Shown one piece after another: positions 51,801-60,506 of a DNA stretch of 64,000 bases (positions are counted from its first letter, which is position 1; each line of letters starts with the position of its first letter). The stretch covers positions 124,001 through 188,000 of the forward strand of contig DINQ01000011.1 of the NCBI GenBank assembly GCA_002426795.1, written 5' to 3'. Both the position numbers and the translations under genes were made by a program. Source of the stretch: Bacteroidales bacterium UBA5536. Its GTDB lineage: Bacteria > Bacteroidota > Bacteroidia > Bacteroidales > F082. The notes below the pieces were generated by a model, which was not told where the DNA came from, did no database searches, and worked only from the letters and a program-made list of their open reading frames with translations.

Positions 51801-52851
51801 TGTATGAAATGGTCGTTTTGATGGTCAGCAACGGTTTGGCAAGCGTATCAGGATGTATAACATGCACCGAATTGTTCCAGATACCACCTTCGCCATATGG
51901 AATAGCCAGGGTGCGATAAAGCATATAGGCAAACCCTTCATCGCCCCAATTGGTGCCATAGGAGTTCACAAATTTCAACCCACCGATCTCCCAGTCCTGC
52001 ATGTCCACCATACCATCGCCTGTGATGTCGATGTCGTTGGTGAACTTGCCATCGTTGTTCACGTCATACCGGATAGAATCGTTGTAACCCACGATAGTCA
52101 TCGCATGCGTAGCTTCAGGGCCATAAAGCGTGAAAACATGCTTTCCGGCCTCGGGGGTGCCTGCCGGAAGAATCTTTAAAGCATATGCCAAGCCGGTGTA
52201 AAAGTTAGCCACACCCCCAACTTCCGCGCCTTCCAGGTGATTGTGAAGCCAGTTTTTCAATACTTCCAAACCTTCAGGAGTTCTTACCTGGATAGAACTG
52301 GCTCCAGAAATGCGGTTGCGCATAGCTTTATAATAACTGTCGTATCCACTCATCCAATGGTATTCATCATCGAGCGTGATGGGGCCATAAACAGCTTCGG
52401 TGGGTGTTCCGGCATCATACAAGATATCATACGTATGGAAATAACTAACTCCGCCGCCGTAATAAGGTGCTGTCGCGTTTTGAAAATTCCACACAAAATG
52501 ATCAGGATAGAGGTTAATGCTGGTGTCGGCCGGCAGATTGCGCAAGCGGTTGATCTCGTAGCAAAAATTGTAGCCAACAGAAGATGCCTGTCCGCACGAT
52601 GCTCCCTGCTGCGAAAAAACCGGTCGCAAATAAGGGAAAACAGCATTATCAACCTCAATGGGCAAATCAGTTTTTAACCGACTCTTATTAACCTGTAAAG
52701 GTGGAAAATCAGGCAATTGCGCGTCTGGTTGAAGAGTCAGTTGAACGGACGTTCCAACAGTATAGAGTTTTTCTGCTGTTTGTTGGGCATTGACAAACAA
52801 ACAGTTAAATAAGAGAAATATGCAGAATATTAGAACCGAAGTTAGTTTCAT
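48820..52851 (-). CDS. T9SS-exported papain-family (C1) protease with PKD domain
   Basis: A 1343-residue secreted protein with a signal peptide (1-23). Residues about 65-330 are a papain-like C1 peptidase: catalytic Cys86 in QQGASCGQASSVGY, His249 in ATHAMTIVGYND and Asn296 in VNSYGTNWGDEGFAYM. Two calcium-loop-like sequences (DVNNDGKFTND at 263-273 and ITGDGMVDMQDWE at 276-288) are inserted between His and Asn. The middle contains beta-sandwich and CARDB-like segments, then a PKD domain (FQWHFEGGNPATSDEQNP). The C-terminal 80 residues are a T9SS type A sorting domain (VYPNPVSDMLHIHFE ... GLYVLKLSG), directing export through the outer membrane. The substrate is unknown. A strong promoter precedes it. 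Confidence 0.92.
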   Translation of the reverse strand: MKLTSVLIFCIFLLFNCLFVNAQQTAEKLYTVGTSVQLTLQPDAQLPDFPPLQVNKSRLKTDLPIEVDNAVFPYLRPVFSQQGASCGQASSVGYNFCYEINRLRNLPADTSINLYPDHFVWNFQNATAPYYGGGVSYFHTYDILYDAGTPTEAVYGPITLDDEYHWMSGYDSYYKAMRNRISGASSIQVRTPEGLEVLKNWLHNHLEGAEVGGVANFYTGLAYALKILPAGTPEAGKHVFTLYGPEATHAMTIVGYNDSIRYDVNNDGKFTNDIDITGDGMVDMQDWEIGGLKFVNSYGTNWGDEGFAYMLYRTLAIPYGEGGIWNNSVHVIHPDTLAKPLLTIKTTISYNKRGRIRLRAGVAADTARAIPEHSMSFSVFNFQGGDFPMQGRADAGGETLELGLDITPLLSYINSQQPFRVFLMVDENDPDQIGFGRVEQFSVIDYSTSSPVEYAATAFPMTILDNNTTTAYVDVQQQVELPQIENSPVVVLSAVQDTSIQWQVAGGTAPYSWKLKRKYHEVQSHGDFEDLQGFPLMPSDYTKGYAAVPLPFSFPFYGKTYDTLFMHVNGYLLFDRQDMPYYYLLYDETYLRQVRAVAAYMNYQLGIYHTGDYISYTPTADSLVFRWRISAESDATPIAFTTTIFPDGSIINRYGAINRDFAFSPVIGLSDGDRISTLYSVSTGELPSFGKSIGFMPSEVPADLQLTEDGIMHVPASAFHAGEVIVRVEDANRLFDEQSLLLTPGPALKLYNSQHIDFLTPGMVVPLTAVVRNYGDDTLQNAKLTLSSLSGIAMPIGNVLQLEDIAPGDSVAVDQQFSVIVSDTIRRGQQITLVLNLNTGDMQQHYFSDFQVGVVQVETGAPVVVDGNNQLLDPGEEATLNFLITNKGLVSAGALRIQVDIPDAYTAILGPDTVLTMPLEGLSKLTAAFRVKVNAAAPKGVISTINLRISNAEKVLLEQDYPLEIGGIPILLVDLDRNHNSSMYLSQAIAANNVGFDRAFYLDQSVMNYEIVFLSLGFMPQNHVLTSEEDALLVSYLQQGGNLYLEAGSFFKLNPATQLRSFFRAEGSFAALQNETPADTLQGIENSLLQGFDMKYSGDDGLGENLVALDPATPWLRDKNSGLDFVVALDSVRYKTIASTLEFGGFFTFDGPDRAELAKQYLQFFGYETNPLVVKFVADRTEICAGESVQFASVFNRLPSTFQWHFEGGNPATSDEQNPLVQYDVPGVYSVSLTVSDGAQTNQFSVSEMIEIKACTGVVENIDSFIRVYPNPVSDMLHIHFERVAEEKLLLDVFDDSGRKVISTELAQKQQDVQLFVGKLEPGLYVLKLSGKQTYFIEKLLVW

Positions 52852-52907
52852 TTACAGCTTGCTATAGATTGTAGTTAATCGAGTTAGATGAGTCATCTCC
52901 ATCTTCA

Positions 52908-52940
52908 CAAAGATACAACCAAAGATGAAGTCAACACAAA
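52908..52940 (-). promoter_or_regulatory. Promoter of the T9SS C1 protease gene
   Basis: On the minus strand TTTG (52940-52937) and a perfect -7 box TATCTTTG (52915-52908) are 21 bases apart, the clearest Bacteroidota promoter in the window. The transcript would begin near 52901, about 50 bases before the start codon. Confidence 0.65.
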
Positions 52941-52975
52941 TGACAGCCTATCGCACGAAAACCCTTATCAGAACA

Positions 52976-53545
52976 CTATGTGAAAAATTCAGCACTTCGC
53001 ATCCAGGGCGGATTCTTTTCGGCAATTTTCACATAAACAGGACATGACGGAATATGCGCGCCGGGCATATAGCCAGTACTCATCAGAAACTCATTCACGA
53101 TTTCACCACCTGTGAATTTAAAGGTTTTTCGGAAGAGTTTCGTCCATTGCTCGCGTGATTTTGGATGATGCTGATCGAGCCAGTTTTTAAAGGATCCAAA
53201 TTCAGCCTGCAATTCCCTCATCACCCTTGCATTGTGTATTGCTGCATCCACTTTCAGTCGGTTGCGGATAATCCCTGCATCCTGCAAAAGGCGCGACCGG
53301 TCCTGTTCTCTATATTCGGCAACTTTTGCAATGCTGAATCCTTCATAAGCTCTATGGAAATTCTCCTTTTTATTGAGGATGGTCGTCCAACTTAGCCCGG
53401 CCTGATTGATCTCCAGAACCAGTCTGCCAAACAGCTCATTATCATCTTCAATTGGGAAACCATAGGCATGGTCGTGGTATTGGCAATGCACATTGTCAGC
53501 ATCCATCAGCTTCACAGCGTCACAATAGCTCGTTGGTTTTTCCAT
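52976..53545 (-). CDS. tag: DNA-3-methyladenine glycosylase I
   Basis: A 189-residue base-excision repair enzyme that removes 3-methyladenine. It has YHDHAYGFPIEDDNELFGRL and the substrate-pocket motif EINQAGLSWTTILNKK, followed by the helix-hairpin-helix region. The C-terminal GAHIPSCPVY supplies the His and Cys of the zinc snap that closes the Tag fold. The start at 53545 (MEKPTSYCD) removes a non-homologous ten-residue extension. Normal length. It lies just after the giant alpha-2-macroglobulin gene on the same strand, with a 58-base gap. Confidence 0.93.
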   Translation of the reverse strand: MEKPTSYCDAVKLMDADNVHCQYHDHAYGFPIEDDNELFGRLVLEINQAGLSWTTILNKKENFHRAYEGFSIAKVAEYREQDRSRLLQDAGIIRNRLKVDAAIHNARVMRELQAEFGSFKNWLDQHHPKSREQWTKLFRKTFKFTGGEIVNEFLMSTGYMPGAHIPSCPVYVKIAEKNPPWMRSAEFFT

Positions 53546-53603
53546 CTTGACACGTTTTAAGCCGCAAGTATACAAAAAAACCTTTTTGGCCTTTGTCCAG
53601 CAA

Positions 53604-56600
53604 TTATTCCGTTACAGTCAGCCTGTTTCCTTCGGAATGGGCAGCAAACTCAGGCGCATACATACACTGGATTGTGGCAAAACCATTGTTGAATTGTCCG
53701 GATTGCTCAACATAATATGCCCTTTCAATCACAAATGTGCCTTTGGGCAGAAAATCAAAGAAGAGATCGGTCGAGGCATCGTGGCTACTGGCATAAAATC
53801 CCAGGCTGCCCTGGTATCGATATCCCGAAAGCTGCTCGATCGGTTCAAGGGTCGCAGCACGCTGGTCTTTTACATGGATAAACTCCATGTCGCGGTCGGT
53901 TGTCAGTACCATCCGAACGACAAGTTTGTCACCAACTTGAAGTGGATTTTTCTCCAGTGCAACAAGCACAATCTTTCCGTCAACGACTTTTTCAACAAAA
54001 AGTTCCCTACGGATGGACAATGGCGACTGATAGGATTCCACCTCATCGGCAGGCAGCAAATATTGCCTGAAAAGTCCTCCCCAAACCAGGTGGTTGGTTT
54101 GATTTTCAACAGTTAGTTGAGCCATTTCTGAATGAATCTGACCAGCTTGCCAGTTTTTCTGAATAAAACCTGTACCAGCCTCAGCATCTGAAAAATCAAT
54201 TTTTTGACCGCCAATAGTCAGGTTAACCGTTTGATTGCCTTCAGTCCAGTTGCTTCCCTTGAGTAGCAATGCATAGATGGCTTCGGCAGTGGCGCGACTG
54301 TTGCTCCAGCTGTTGGTCCGCTTTTGAGAAAGCAGCCAGCTGCGCATGGGATCCGTTTCGTTGTTGTCGCCGACAATCTCATCAAATGCCGTGATTAGTA
54401 AAACCTGGTTTTCAGTAGTAGCCTGATACCAGAAATATCCCTGTGTCTGCTTCCAGTAAGTACCCAGTTCTTCGTTCACAATGGCGCGTTCGCGCAGCGA
54501 AGCAATGATATCCTGTGCCGCAGTTTTACGACCAGAACGATGCAATACGAGCGCCGTCATGGCCTGCATGCCGGGTTCAAAGCTGAGCCAGTCTTTTTCG
54601 CAATGGCTCAGGAAAAAACGAATGGCGTCGTCGCTGTCACCTTCTGTTGTATGCAATTCGAAAAAACTTAAGGCATAAAGGTCTGCCAGATGGCTGTATG
54701 AAAGCTTGTATTTCTCCAACTGGTTTTTTTCACGCATTTTGACATAATCCGCGATTAATTCCTGTTGTAAATAAGTCAGTGCCTTTCGCGACATATTGTT
54801 GGCGATCCGCATTCCAGTAGTCGATAAGCGGTCTTCTGCAACACCCATCTGCCTGAGCTGACCCAGCCCCTGAACGATGGTTCGTGTAATATACCGGCTT
54901 TCGGGCATGCCTTCGAACCAGGGCCATGCACCGCTCGGTAACTGCAATTTTTGCAATTGCTGCAAGGCATTCTCCTGCTCGTAGCGCATGCGGTTCAAAT
55001 CGAACAGCAGGGCAATTCTCTCCTTTTGCTGCTGCTCGTTCAATGCATCCATCACCCAGGGTGTTTCGAGCAATACAGCCGATTTCAGCTGCTCATCCTT
55101 TTGTAGTTGCGACAAAAATGCGTCTGGGCTTTGCTGCTTCCAGCTTTCGATATGGTGCATCAAAGCCGGAATGGTGCCTGCAATATGACTTGCCAGGCTG
55201 TTGGCATAAAAGCGATAAAACAACTGATCGGCATTGGTGCCTTTGTCGCTTTCGATGTAAGGCAAGGCCTGCACAGCATACCAAACCGGGTTGCTACTGA
55301 AATTGAGGACGAGTTGTTTGGTCTCTCCCCTGCCTTTTGCCATGCTCTCGAAAGTGAATGTTTTATTACTTTCTGCTTTGACCTGCATGGGCAGCGCTTC
55401 GGTGAGCATCACCTTGCGGTTGAGCACCGGAAGCAGTTTTTGTTCACTGTCGGTAAACACACCAGCCGAAGCGTTGAAACGCAAAGCCAGCAGATTGGTG
55501 CTGGAGTTCGGCGCAATCTGCCATTTCAGCACACGGCTTCTGCCGGGTTCGATGCGCACGAAAGGCTTCTGCTGGTTGTCAATGATCAAGGATAATGGCT
55601 TCATCGACAAGGCATCAAACACCTCCAAAGAAGCAATGCCTGTAATGGTTTCATTACCGGTGTTGACGATACGTGCAGCCACCCAGGCGGTGTCTCCTTC
55701 GTAATAGAATCGTGCTGTGTTGCCCATGATCATCAGTGGATGCGAACTGCTGAAACTGTATTCCTGCAGCCCGTAATTGAGGCTTTTATCGTGTGCAAAA
55801 AGCATCAACTTCCATTTTGTCAAAGCATCAGGCAGGGTGAAGCTAATTCGCACGCGGCCTTCGGCATCGGAAATCAACTGAGGATAAAAAAAGGCTGTTT
55901 CATTGAAATTGGTCCTCACAACAGGTACATTTTCCTGTTTTGGTGCAACTTGCTGTTCAGTTACAGGAGCATCCTCCTCATCCTCCACTACTGAATAAGT
56001 TTCAGCCATTTCGGCCATCACCGGCATGGCTTTGTCCATCATACCGTTCATACGAGCACCCCTATAGAAAGAAGGGTAAGCGTTAAATCCGAAAAGGTTC
56101 AAAACAGGCGGTTGAACAGGCATCGGCTGATCGAATCCGTAACCGGGATAAATCGTACGGTAGGTTGTATACGTCTGAAAACCATTGTCTGAAGACCAGG
56201 AACGTGCCGGAGCCAGTTGTGGCAAAATATCGAAATTCCAGTTGTGTAAAGCAAACTGATCGAGCGAGGCATCATACATCCCGGTGAGCATTTCTGCAAT
56301 AGCTGGCTGATCTTTAGCGTTGTGAATAACCAGCTCCCAACTTTCTTTGGCTCCCGGCGACAACACATCTCTTTTGCTGATGAGCTCGATATCCAGTTTT
56401 CGGTTGTCGAAGGGAATATCAACGAGTTCGTTTGTCTTGAAAACCCGGTTATGCCGCACCATCACAGCCTGAAAAGCGAGTTTGCCACGATCCGACTCCT
56501 GCACGTTATAAGATATTGTTTGTTGGTTCCCGTTGATTTTGAAACGTTTACTCATGCGCAACGTGTCGCCTGAACGCACCTCAACCAGTATCTGGCAGGC

Positions 56601-59591
56601 TGCGGCAGCAGAACCAAACGTAAATTGCAGTGTTTCTCCCGGCTGGGCCTTTTGGGCACTCAGGTTCGAGAAAAACAGTTTGCCTTCGGGGGCTTCTTTT
56701 GCGCCAGGGTCAAACAACAAAAAACTATCGACAAGCTCAACCAATTGACCAAAATCGTCCGTGGCAGTCAAAGAAACCGCATAGCTTCCCTGTTTCCAGG
56801 TTAGAGCTTCCCCGGGAAAAAGCTGACTGCTGCCATCAATCATAAGCGTATCGCTGAAAACAAGCGTTTTGGGGCGTTCGAGCGGATTGGCTTTTTCATA
56901 GAAATTATCAAGCGGAAATAACAAAGACAAGCTGTCGGATGAGATCAGCTGGCGATCAGGAGTTGCCCAAAGGGGATCGCGTTTGACATTAGGTTGCTCC
57001 AAACGCCAAAAATGCCGGACTACCTGAGTATTTACTGATTCATTTTGCAGGTTTGTTGCCTTGGCCTGATATTCTTTAAAAGCTCCCTTTCGTACAAAAG
57101 AAGGCACATTTGTCGACAGCAGCAAGGCGTTTTCGGCAGCATTGAGTATGAAAGAAGCTGATTGTGATTCACCTTGCTTGTCGGTTACAGTTACCTGGAT
57201 GTTGTATTGAAAAAGCGGTCTTCCACTGCGGTTGAGCTGTTTGTCTGCGGCCAGCACAAAGCTGAAGTCGAAGCTTCCGTCCGGGTGGGTAAAGTCTTCG
57301 CACGAAGCAACCAATACGCTTTCACCACCCATTGGCGGCATGTAATACCAGGGACGCCAGAAAGGAAAACTGACTTGTCGTTCCACAGTATAAGTATATG
57401 CCGCGCTGTCGATTCCGAAACCCGCAAAAGCCATGGCAGTGCCTTCCAGCTTCACAGTTTCACCCAATCTGAATTGTTGGTCAGGACTTTTGATGTCAAC
57501 CTCAAAAGTGGGTCTTTTGTACTCTTCAACCAGGAAATTTGTGAATCCGGATTCGTTCCTCAGACGCATACTGCCATTAAGTCGACCTGAGGGGATGGAG
57601 AAACTCCCTTCGAAAGAACCATAATCGTTGCTTTTCAACTCCATCGATGCAACCAACTGCTGGTTGACATCTAACAGCTCAACTATCGTTTTCTTATTGG
57701 CAACAATCTCGTAATCCAGCCCTTTTGACTGCAGCGTTATTCCCTTAAAATAGATTTGCTGTCCTGGGCGGTATATAGCCCGATCGGTAAAAAACCAACT
57801 GCGTTCACGAATCTTCTCACGGTTTTTTCGGCTATACAAATCGAAGTAATTATCGCTATATAAGGTGTCCTTTTCGGTGTACAACTCCACGTAAAACGAC
57901 TGGCTATTGGGCAAACCCAGTGACTGATCTATTACAAACGCTCCTTCTTTATCTGTTGTCAGACTCTGCTTGATTTCAGTTACATAAGCTTTTTTGTCGA
58001 AATCGTAACGGCGCATCATCACATTGACTTTCACATTTTTGATGCCTTTTCCGCTGTTGCGGTCGAGCACGAAAAACTGGTTTTGGGCGGCCGACTTGTG
58101 TGAAACAAAACTCAGGTTGCTGACCTGAAAACTGGTAAAAACTATTTGATTCAACTCTGTGTAGGAAGCTTCGGTAGAAGCCATTAGCACATAAAGTCCG
58201 GTTTCCAGTTTGGGCAAATCGATAATGGTTGTGTGCTCACTGTAATCTCTTTCGAAAGGCAGGCTGAGTGTCCATGATCGGATGGGATTCAATGCTTTCA
58301 GAGATTTGATTTGTTCTTCCGGCCCATCAGATTCCATGATACTTTGCAATGCTTCGGAAGTAGTACGAATTAGCCTGAAAGCCGGTTTCGTTACGTTTTT
58401 ATAGAAAAGCAGAGCCGGGATGGCATTGCCGGGCGTTTCAGCGCGCTGCACCGTGACCTGCAATTGTTTGTCGAGTATGGTTGCCTGCAAAATCTTACAA
58501 CTTTTGGCTCCACGGCTGTCGGGAAAAGCCTTGATGGCTGCTTCACAGATGTCGAGCGCCATCTGCTTATTGCCAAGCAGCGTGCTATCCGAGGGATTAT
58601 TGTTTTGTTGATCCACCAATAATGTGGCCCGTTTAACTGCAACGTCAGTCATCACAGGATAGTTTTTCGATGAAGTTTGCAACTGCTCGAGTGCCATTAG
58701 AAATTTTTCCTCAGCGACTGTTCTGTCGTTGGCCAGATCTTTCACCAGTTCGAGTCGGCGCAGATCGTTGTATACGAATGCTTCATAGTTTTTGGCAATC
58801 AGGCTATTGCGGACCAATTGCTGAAGCAGTCTCAATGCTTTAATTTGGTTGCCTTCACCTTCGATTTTTGCGATACCAAAGTCAGCCGCAGGCATCCAAA
58901 GTTCAGGCTGATCAAAGCCGAAACCGGGTTCTGGTTTTTGCAAACCAGCATCATTTTGCAGGTAATAATCGAGCAACCGATGCGCCAGCACATCGAAAAG
59001 GGTTGGTTGCAGACGAAAACTTTCCTCATGATCAGGAGCAAGCAGAATTGCAGCATATGTTTGGGCCGGGATGGTATCGAAACGGTTGAATGGCGGTAGT
59101 GATGCAGTGTATGATGCTTCTATTTCGTGCTGCAGCTTTTGTAAATCCCATTGGTGCATATCTGCTTCGTTGTTGCTTTCGAGTGGAGTGCGGTCGAGCA
59201 ACATATATTGGTTCTGCGAGTAATAGGTTTCATAAAGTGCTGCAACTACAGAATGTAAAATGGCTGATCCGGCTTCATCGAGCAGACCAAACTGCGATTT
59301 TGCGTACTCAATGGCCGCAATAGTTGCATCTTCCTGTGTTGGCTCCATCACTTTAAAACGGTAGATGATGGCTTTGAGCAACTGCGGATTGTTTTTTTCG
59401 GCCAGTGCCTTGTCGTGAATTACGTCCAGTTTTTCAGCTGCCGATTTGGGTAATCCTTTCTGCATCAAGAGTTCAATATCTGCCCAAAGTTTATCGTAAT
59501 CGGCAGGTTCTGAAGGTGCAAAAGATGGAGCAACCACCATCAGGACGATAAGTGGTAGAGCAATTCGAAAATAGCGTTTCATTGAATTCAT
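53604..59591 (-). CDS. Alpha-2-macroglobulin family protein lacking the thioester
   Basis: A 1995-residue exported protein with a signal peptide (residues about 4-24). The first 560 residues are helical and TPR-like. Then come MG (macroglobulin) beta-sandwich domains (YFKGITLQSKGLDYEI; FLVEEYKRPTFEVDIKSP), the A2M core near DALTKWKLMLFAHDKSLNYG, and a toroidal helical C-domain with AWPWFEGMPESRYIT-type repeats. At the position of the thioester CxEQ motif the sequence reads GTNADQLFYRFY (about 1447-1458), so the protein cannot form a thioester and probably traps targets without covalent linkage or has another role. Related large A2M proteins are common in Bacteroidota. It may be cotranscribed with the DUF3108 gene upstream. 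Confidence 0.88.
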   Translation of the reverse strand: MNSMKRYFRIALPLIVLMVVAPSFAPSEPADYDKLWADIELLMQKGLPKSAAEKLDVIHDKALAEKNNPQLLKAIIYRFKVMEPTQEDATIAAIEYAKSQFGLLDEAGSAILHSVVAALYETYYSQNQYMLLDRTPLESNNEADMHQWDLQKLQHEIEASYTASLPPFNRFDTIPAQTYAAILLAPDHEESFRLQPTLFDVLAHRLLDYYLQNDAGLQKPEPGFGFDQPELWMPAADFGIAKIEGEGNQIKALRLLQQLVRNSLIAKNYEAFVYNDLRRLELVKDLANDRTVAEEKFLMALEQLQTSSKNYPVMTDVAVKRATLLVDQQNNNPSDSTLLGNKQMALDICEAAIKAFPDSRGAKSCKILQATILDKQLQVTVQRAETPGNAIPALLFYKNVTKPAFRLIRTTSEALQSIMESDGPEEQIKSLKALNPIRSWTLSLPFERDYSEHTTIIDLPKLETGLYVLMASTEASYTELNQIVFTSFQVSNLSFVSHKSAAQNQFFVLDRNSGKGIKNVKVNVMMRRYDFDKKAYVTEIKQSLTTDKEGAFVIDQSLGLPNSQSFYVELYTEKDTLYSDNYFDLYSRKNREKIRERSWFFTDRAIYRPGQQIYFKGITLQSKGLDYEIVANKKTIVELLDVNQQLVASMELKSNDYGSFEGSFSIPSGRLNGSMRLRNESGFTNFLVEEYKRPTFEVDIKSPDQQFRLGETVKLEGTAMAFAGFGIDSAAYTYTVERQVSFPFWRPWYYMPPMGGESVLVASCEDFTHPDGSFDFSFVLAADKQLNRSGRPLFQYNIQVTVTDKQGESQSASFILNAAENALLLSTNVPSFVRKGAFKEYQAKATNLQNESVNTQVVRHFWRLEQPNVKRDPLWATPDRQLISSDSLSLLFPLDNFYEKANPLERPKTLVFSDTLMIDGSSQLFPGEALTWKQGSYAVSLTATDDFGQLVELVDSFLLFDPGAKEAPEGKLFFSNLSAQKAQPGETLQFTFGSAAAACQILVEVRSGDTLRMSKRFKINGNQQTISYNVQESDRGKLAFQAVMVRHNRVFKTNELVDIPFDNRKLDIELISKRDVLSPGAKESWELVIHNAKDQPAIAEMLTGMYDASLDQFALHNWNFDILPQLAPARSWSSDNGFQTYTTYRTIYPGYGFDQPMPVQPPVLNLFGFNAYPSFYRGARMNGMMDKAMPVMAEMAETYSVVEDEEDAPVTEQQVAPKQENVPVVRTNFNETAFFYPQLISDAEGRVRISFTLPDALTKWKLMLFAHDKSLNYGLQEYSFSSSHPLMIMGNTARFYYEGDTAWVAARIVNTGNETITGIASLEVFDALSMKPLSLIIDNQQKPFVRIEPGRSRVLKWQIAPNSSTNLLALRFNASAGVFTDSEQKLLPVLNRKVMLTEALPMQVKAESNKTFTFESMAKGRGETKQLVLNFSSNPVWYAVQALPYIESDKGTNADQLFYRFYANSLASHIAGTIPALMHHIESWKQQSPDAFLSQLQKDEQLKSAVLLETPWVMDALNEQQQKERIALLFDLNRMRYEQENALQQLQKLQLPSGAWPWFEGMPESRYITRTIVQGLGQLRQMGVAEDRLSTTGMRIANNMSRKALTYLQQELIADYVKMREKNQLEKYKLSYSHLADLYALSFFELHTTEGDSDDAIRFFLSHCEKDWLSFEPGMQAMTALVLHRSGRKTAAQDIIASLRERAIVNEELGTYWKQTQGYFWYQATTENQVLLITAFDEIVGDNNETDPMRSWLLSQKRTNSWSNSRATAEAIYALLLKGSNWTEGNQTVNLTIGGQKIDFSDAEAGTGFIQKNWQAGQIHSEMAQLTVENQTNHLVWGGLFRQYLLPADEVESYQSPLSIRRELFVEKVVDGKIVLVALEKNPLQVGDKLVVRMVLTTDRDMEFIHVKDQRAATLEPIEQLSGYRYQGSLGFYASSHDASTDLFFDFLPKGTFVIERAYYVEQSGQFNNGFATIQCMYAPEFAAHSEGNRLTVTE

Positions 59592-59621
59592 AGCATTAGT
59601 TGTTTGTGCAGCTTGGCTTCA

Positions 59622-59629
59622 CAAAGATG
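59622..59629 (-). promoter_or_regulatory. Possible -7 box of the alpha-2-macroglobulin gene
   Basis: CATCTTTG on the minus strand, one mismatch from TAnnTTTG, about 31 bases upstream of the start at 59591, with TTTG upstream. The gene may alternatively be read from the DUF3108/leuS transcript. Confidence 0.35.
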
Positions 59630-59662
59630 GCAAATTTCAGGCCAAACTAAAAAGATGAAGCT

Positions 59663-60475
59663 TTAGTCTTTCCGCGATCGGATTGGATTGAGCAAATTTC
59701 TGTATTCGATCAGCTCCATTTTGATGCTTCCGACAATCACTTTGGCTTCGGCCAGAATAGGCAGATGATTTTTGTCGTCTGTTACCCATACAGTCACCGG
59801 ATAAGCATCAGCGAACACTTCGCCAGTGGCCATCATGGGTGAGATTTTCAAACAGCGGAAAGTTCCCAGACTTGTTTGGATATATTCGATGCCTCCGTAT
59901 TTGATTTTGCTCACATATACTGAGTCGTCCAGGAAAAAATCGAGGTAATAACTGCTGTCTTTATCAAAATCGCTGATGCTGAGTGTACGCATGAAAAACA
60001 GGGCCGACACAAAATCCTGGACATTTTCGGGAATAGGTTTGCTGGCTGTGCGACTCACAGCTGTTCGCTGATCATGGTAAAAATACACATCGTCGTCTTT
60101 GAAATAATCACCCTCTCGGGTGCGTCGCACAAACAGATAAGGAATCATGGCTTCCTTGTCGACAAAACTCTCGAATCGGTCGCGCACCTTATAAAACCAG
60201 TTGAACGCACCTTTGCTTTTACCCTCGCCCACGATGTGCCAGACTTCACGATCGAAAAACGGTTTTTTGTAAGTTTTCACCTCAATAGTTGCTTCGCCGG
60301 CAACCACATTTCCGGTGAGCAACGAGCTATAATAAACACTGTATCGGGTAAACTCCTTGTCGCCAAAAGCCAGATTGGGTTGTGTGTGCAGGTTTTGAGC
60401 CGCTGCCGGCAAAACAGACAACAGCATAAGCAACAACAGCCAAAAGAAAATCCGTTTGTCGGTCGATTTTTTCAT
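59663..60475 (-). CDS. DUF3108 family exported protein
   Basis: A 270-residue protein with an N-terminal signal (FFWLLLLMLLSVLPAAAQ). The mature part matches DUF3108: FTRYSVYYSSLLTGNVVAGEATIEV near the N-terminus, KGAFNWFYKVRDRFESFVD, FMRTLSISDFDKDSSYYLDFF and TSLGTFRCLKISPMM. Members are beta-rich periplasmic or outer-membrane-associated proteins with no known activity. The start at 60475 (MKKSTDKR) is chosen, with 60484 and 60487 as close alternatives; all lie after the leuS stop at 60507. It is probably transcribed with leuS upstream and A2M downstream. Confidence 0.85.
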   Translation of the reverse strand: MKKSTDKRIFFWLLLLMLLSVLPAAAQNLHTQPNLAFGDKEFTRYSVYYSSLLTGNVVAGEATIEVKTYKKPFFDREVWHIVGEGKSKGAFNWFYKVRDRFESFVDKEAMIPYLFVRRTREGDYFKDDDVYFYHDQRTAVSRTASKPIPENVQDFVSALFFMRTLSISDFDKDSSYYLDFFLDDSVYVSKIKYGGIEYIQTSLGTFRCLKISPMMATGEVFADAYPVTVWVTDDKNHLPILAEAKVIVGSIKMELIEYRNLLNPIRSRKD

Positions 60476-60506
60476 CACAGACATCATCCTTGCAATTCCT
60501 GTGCCA

